The translations under genes were made by a program, and so were the position numbers. From an uncultured Clostridia bacterium (GTDB taxonomy: Bacteria > Bacillota > Clostridia > Christensenellales > UBA1242), in assembly GCA_947625955.1 (NCBI GenBank), contig CANQQH010000078.1:1-5248 (forward strand): a stretch of 5,248 nucleotides of DNA. Direction: 5' to 3'. Positions 4,747 to 5,248 of this stretch are shown here, piece by piece (the stretch's first letter is position 1; every line of letters begins with the position of its first letter). Under the pieces are notes generated by a model that searched no databases, was not told the DNA's origin, and was given only the letters and a program-made list of their open reading frames with translations.

Positions 4747-5248
4747 ATGAAGAAAATCGGCAAACAGACCTATGAGCTTGAAAAAGATGTTTTTATAATT
4801 TCTAGGTGTAGCCTTGTTGGAAGCAAAGAAGGCGAGGGGCCGCTGAAAAATTATTTTGATTTTGTTGAAAAAGATGACAAGATGGGCCAAAAGACTTTTG
4901 AAAAGGGCGAGCGAAGTATGTTTCTCAAAGCAATTTCGCACGCAATTAAAAAGTCAGGCATCAATCCCACCGACATAGATGTTTATGTTGGGGGAGACCT
5001 CATGAACCAGCTTGTTAGTTCGAACTATTCAGCCAGCCAGTTGGAGATTCCGTTCATTGGACTATATAACGCTTGTGCAACGATGACCGAAAGTTTGATT
5101 GTAGGGTCAACATTTTTGGATGCTGGGGCGGCAAAAAATGTGATATGTGCAACAGGAAGCCATTTCTCGACGGCTGAAAGGCAATATAGATATCCCCTTG
5201 AATTTGGGAATCAGCGTCAATCTTATGCGCAATGGACAGTTACGGGAG
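4747..5248 (+). CDS. spoVAD: stage V sporulation protein AD (SpoVAD), partial
   Basis: The gene runs off the window end with 167 codons visible, about half of the usual 330-340. SpoVAD is a thiolase-fold protein at the spore inner membrane that binds dipicolinic acid and serves the SpoVA channel. Matching segments are GKQTYELE near the start (5-12), GPLKNYFD (31-38), the QKTFEKGERSM helix (48-58), GGDLMNQLVSSNY (82-94), IPFIGLYNACATM (101-113) and TAERQYRYPLEFGNQ (142-156). Cys110 sits where thiolases carry the nucleophilic cysteine, also Cys in Bacillus SpoVAD (FGACST); the family is not known to act as a thiolase. Ribosome site AAGGAG (4736-4741) lies 5 bases before the ATG and overlaps the spoVAC stop, suggesting coupling. 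No frame break is seen in the visible part. spoVAE would be expected next. Confidence 0.96.
   Translation, partial: MKKIGKQTYELEKDVFIISRCSLVGSKEGEGPLKNYFDFVEKDDKMGQKTFEKGERSMFLKAISHAIKKSGINPTDIDVYVGGDLMNQLVSSNYSASQLEIPFIGLYNACATMTESLIVGSTFLDAGAAKNVICATGSHFSTAERQYRYPLEFGNQRQSYAQWTVTG

Noticed and set aside
4696..4941. 81-residue minus-strand open frame across the spoVAC-spoVAD junction
   Set aside because: It is antisense to spoVAD, whose plus-strand frame is clear from 4747 to the window end.

Overview
The window looks like a chromosomal segment of an AT-rich, endospore-forming Firmicute, most likely a member of the Clostridia. The reasons are a spoIIA operon (spoIIAA-spoIIAB-sigF), the start of a spoVA operon (spoVAC-spoVAD), strong AGGAGG-type Shine-Dalgarno sites, sigma-A-type promoters, hairpin plus T-run terminators, and ordinary use of the genetic code (TAA and TAG stops, no sign of TGA recoding). 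Having spoVAC next to spoVAD with no spoVAA/AB before them fits the reduced clostridial arrangement. No species is named, because nothing here fixes one.

Layout. Positions 1-74 (minus strand) hold tRNA-Pro(UGG) with its own promoter. Back to back with it, a strong extended -10 promoter drives a 245-residue protein of unknown function at 233-970. This promoter sits so close to the ATG that the mRNA should be leaderless. The gene ends in a clear intrinsic terminator. The spoIIA operon follows: spoIIAA (1118-1435), spoIIAB (1446-1874) and sigF (1886-2619), with gaps of about 10 bases. sigF is broken as written: the frame changes by -1 at a run of five A's (2246-2250), and the two halves together make a normal 244-residue sigma-F. 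A 16-bp perfect hairpin overlaps the sigF stop and serves as a terminator for both strands. A large lipoprotein gene of unknown function is convergent with sigF (minus strand, 2674-4161). A 120-base divergent region separates it from spoVAC (4282-4737) and spoVAD (4747 to the window edge, incomplete).

How the genes fit together. SpoIIAA, SpoIIAB and sigma-F form the partner-switching module that turns on forespore transcription. Unphosphorylated SpoIIAA frees sigma-F from the anti-sigma kinase SpoIIAB. The SpoVA proteins act later, moving dipicolinic acid into the forespore and out again at germination. Activation residues are intact in SpoIIAA and SpoIIAB, so the frame break in sigF stands out. 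It is most simply a one-base loss from A6 to A5, either a sequencing error or a real mutation; programmed frameshifting is a less likely but testable alternative.

The parts that could be new are the lipoprotein lodged between sigF and spoVAC (acylated Cys, Tyr-rich patch, three cysteine pairs, 190-residue Asn-rich tail), the leaderless coiled-coil protein beside the tRNA, and the sigF frame break. I found no mobile element, CRISPR array or rRNA.
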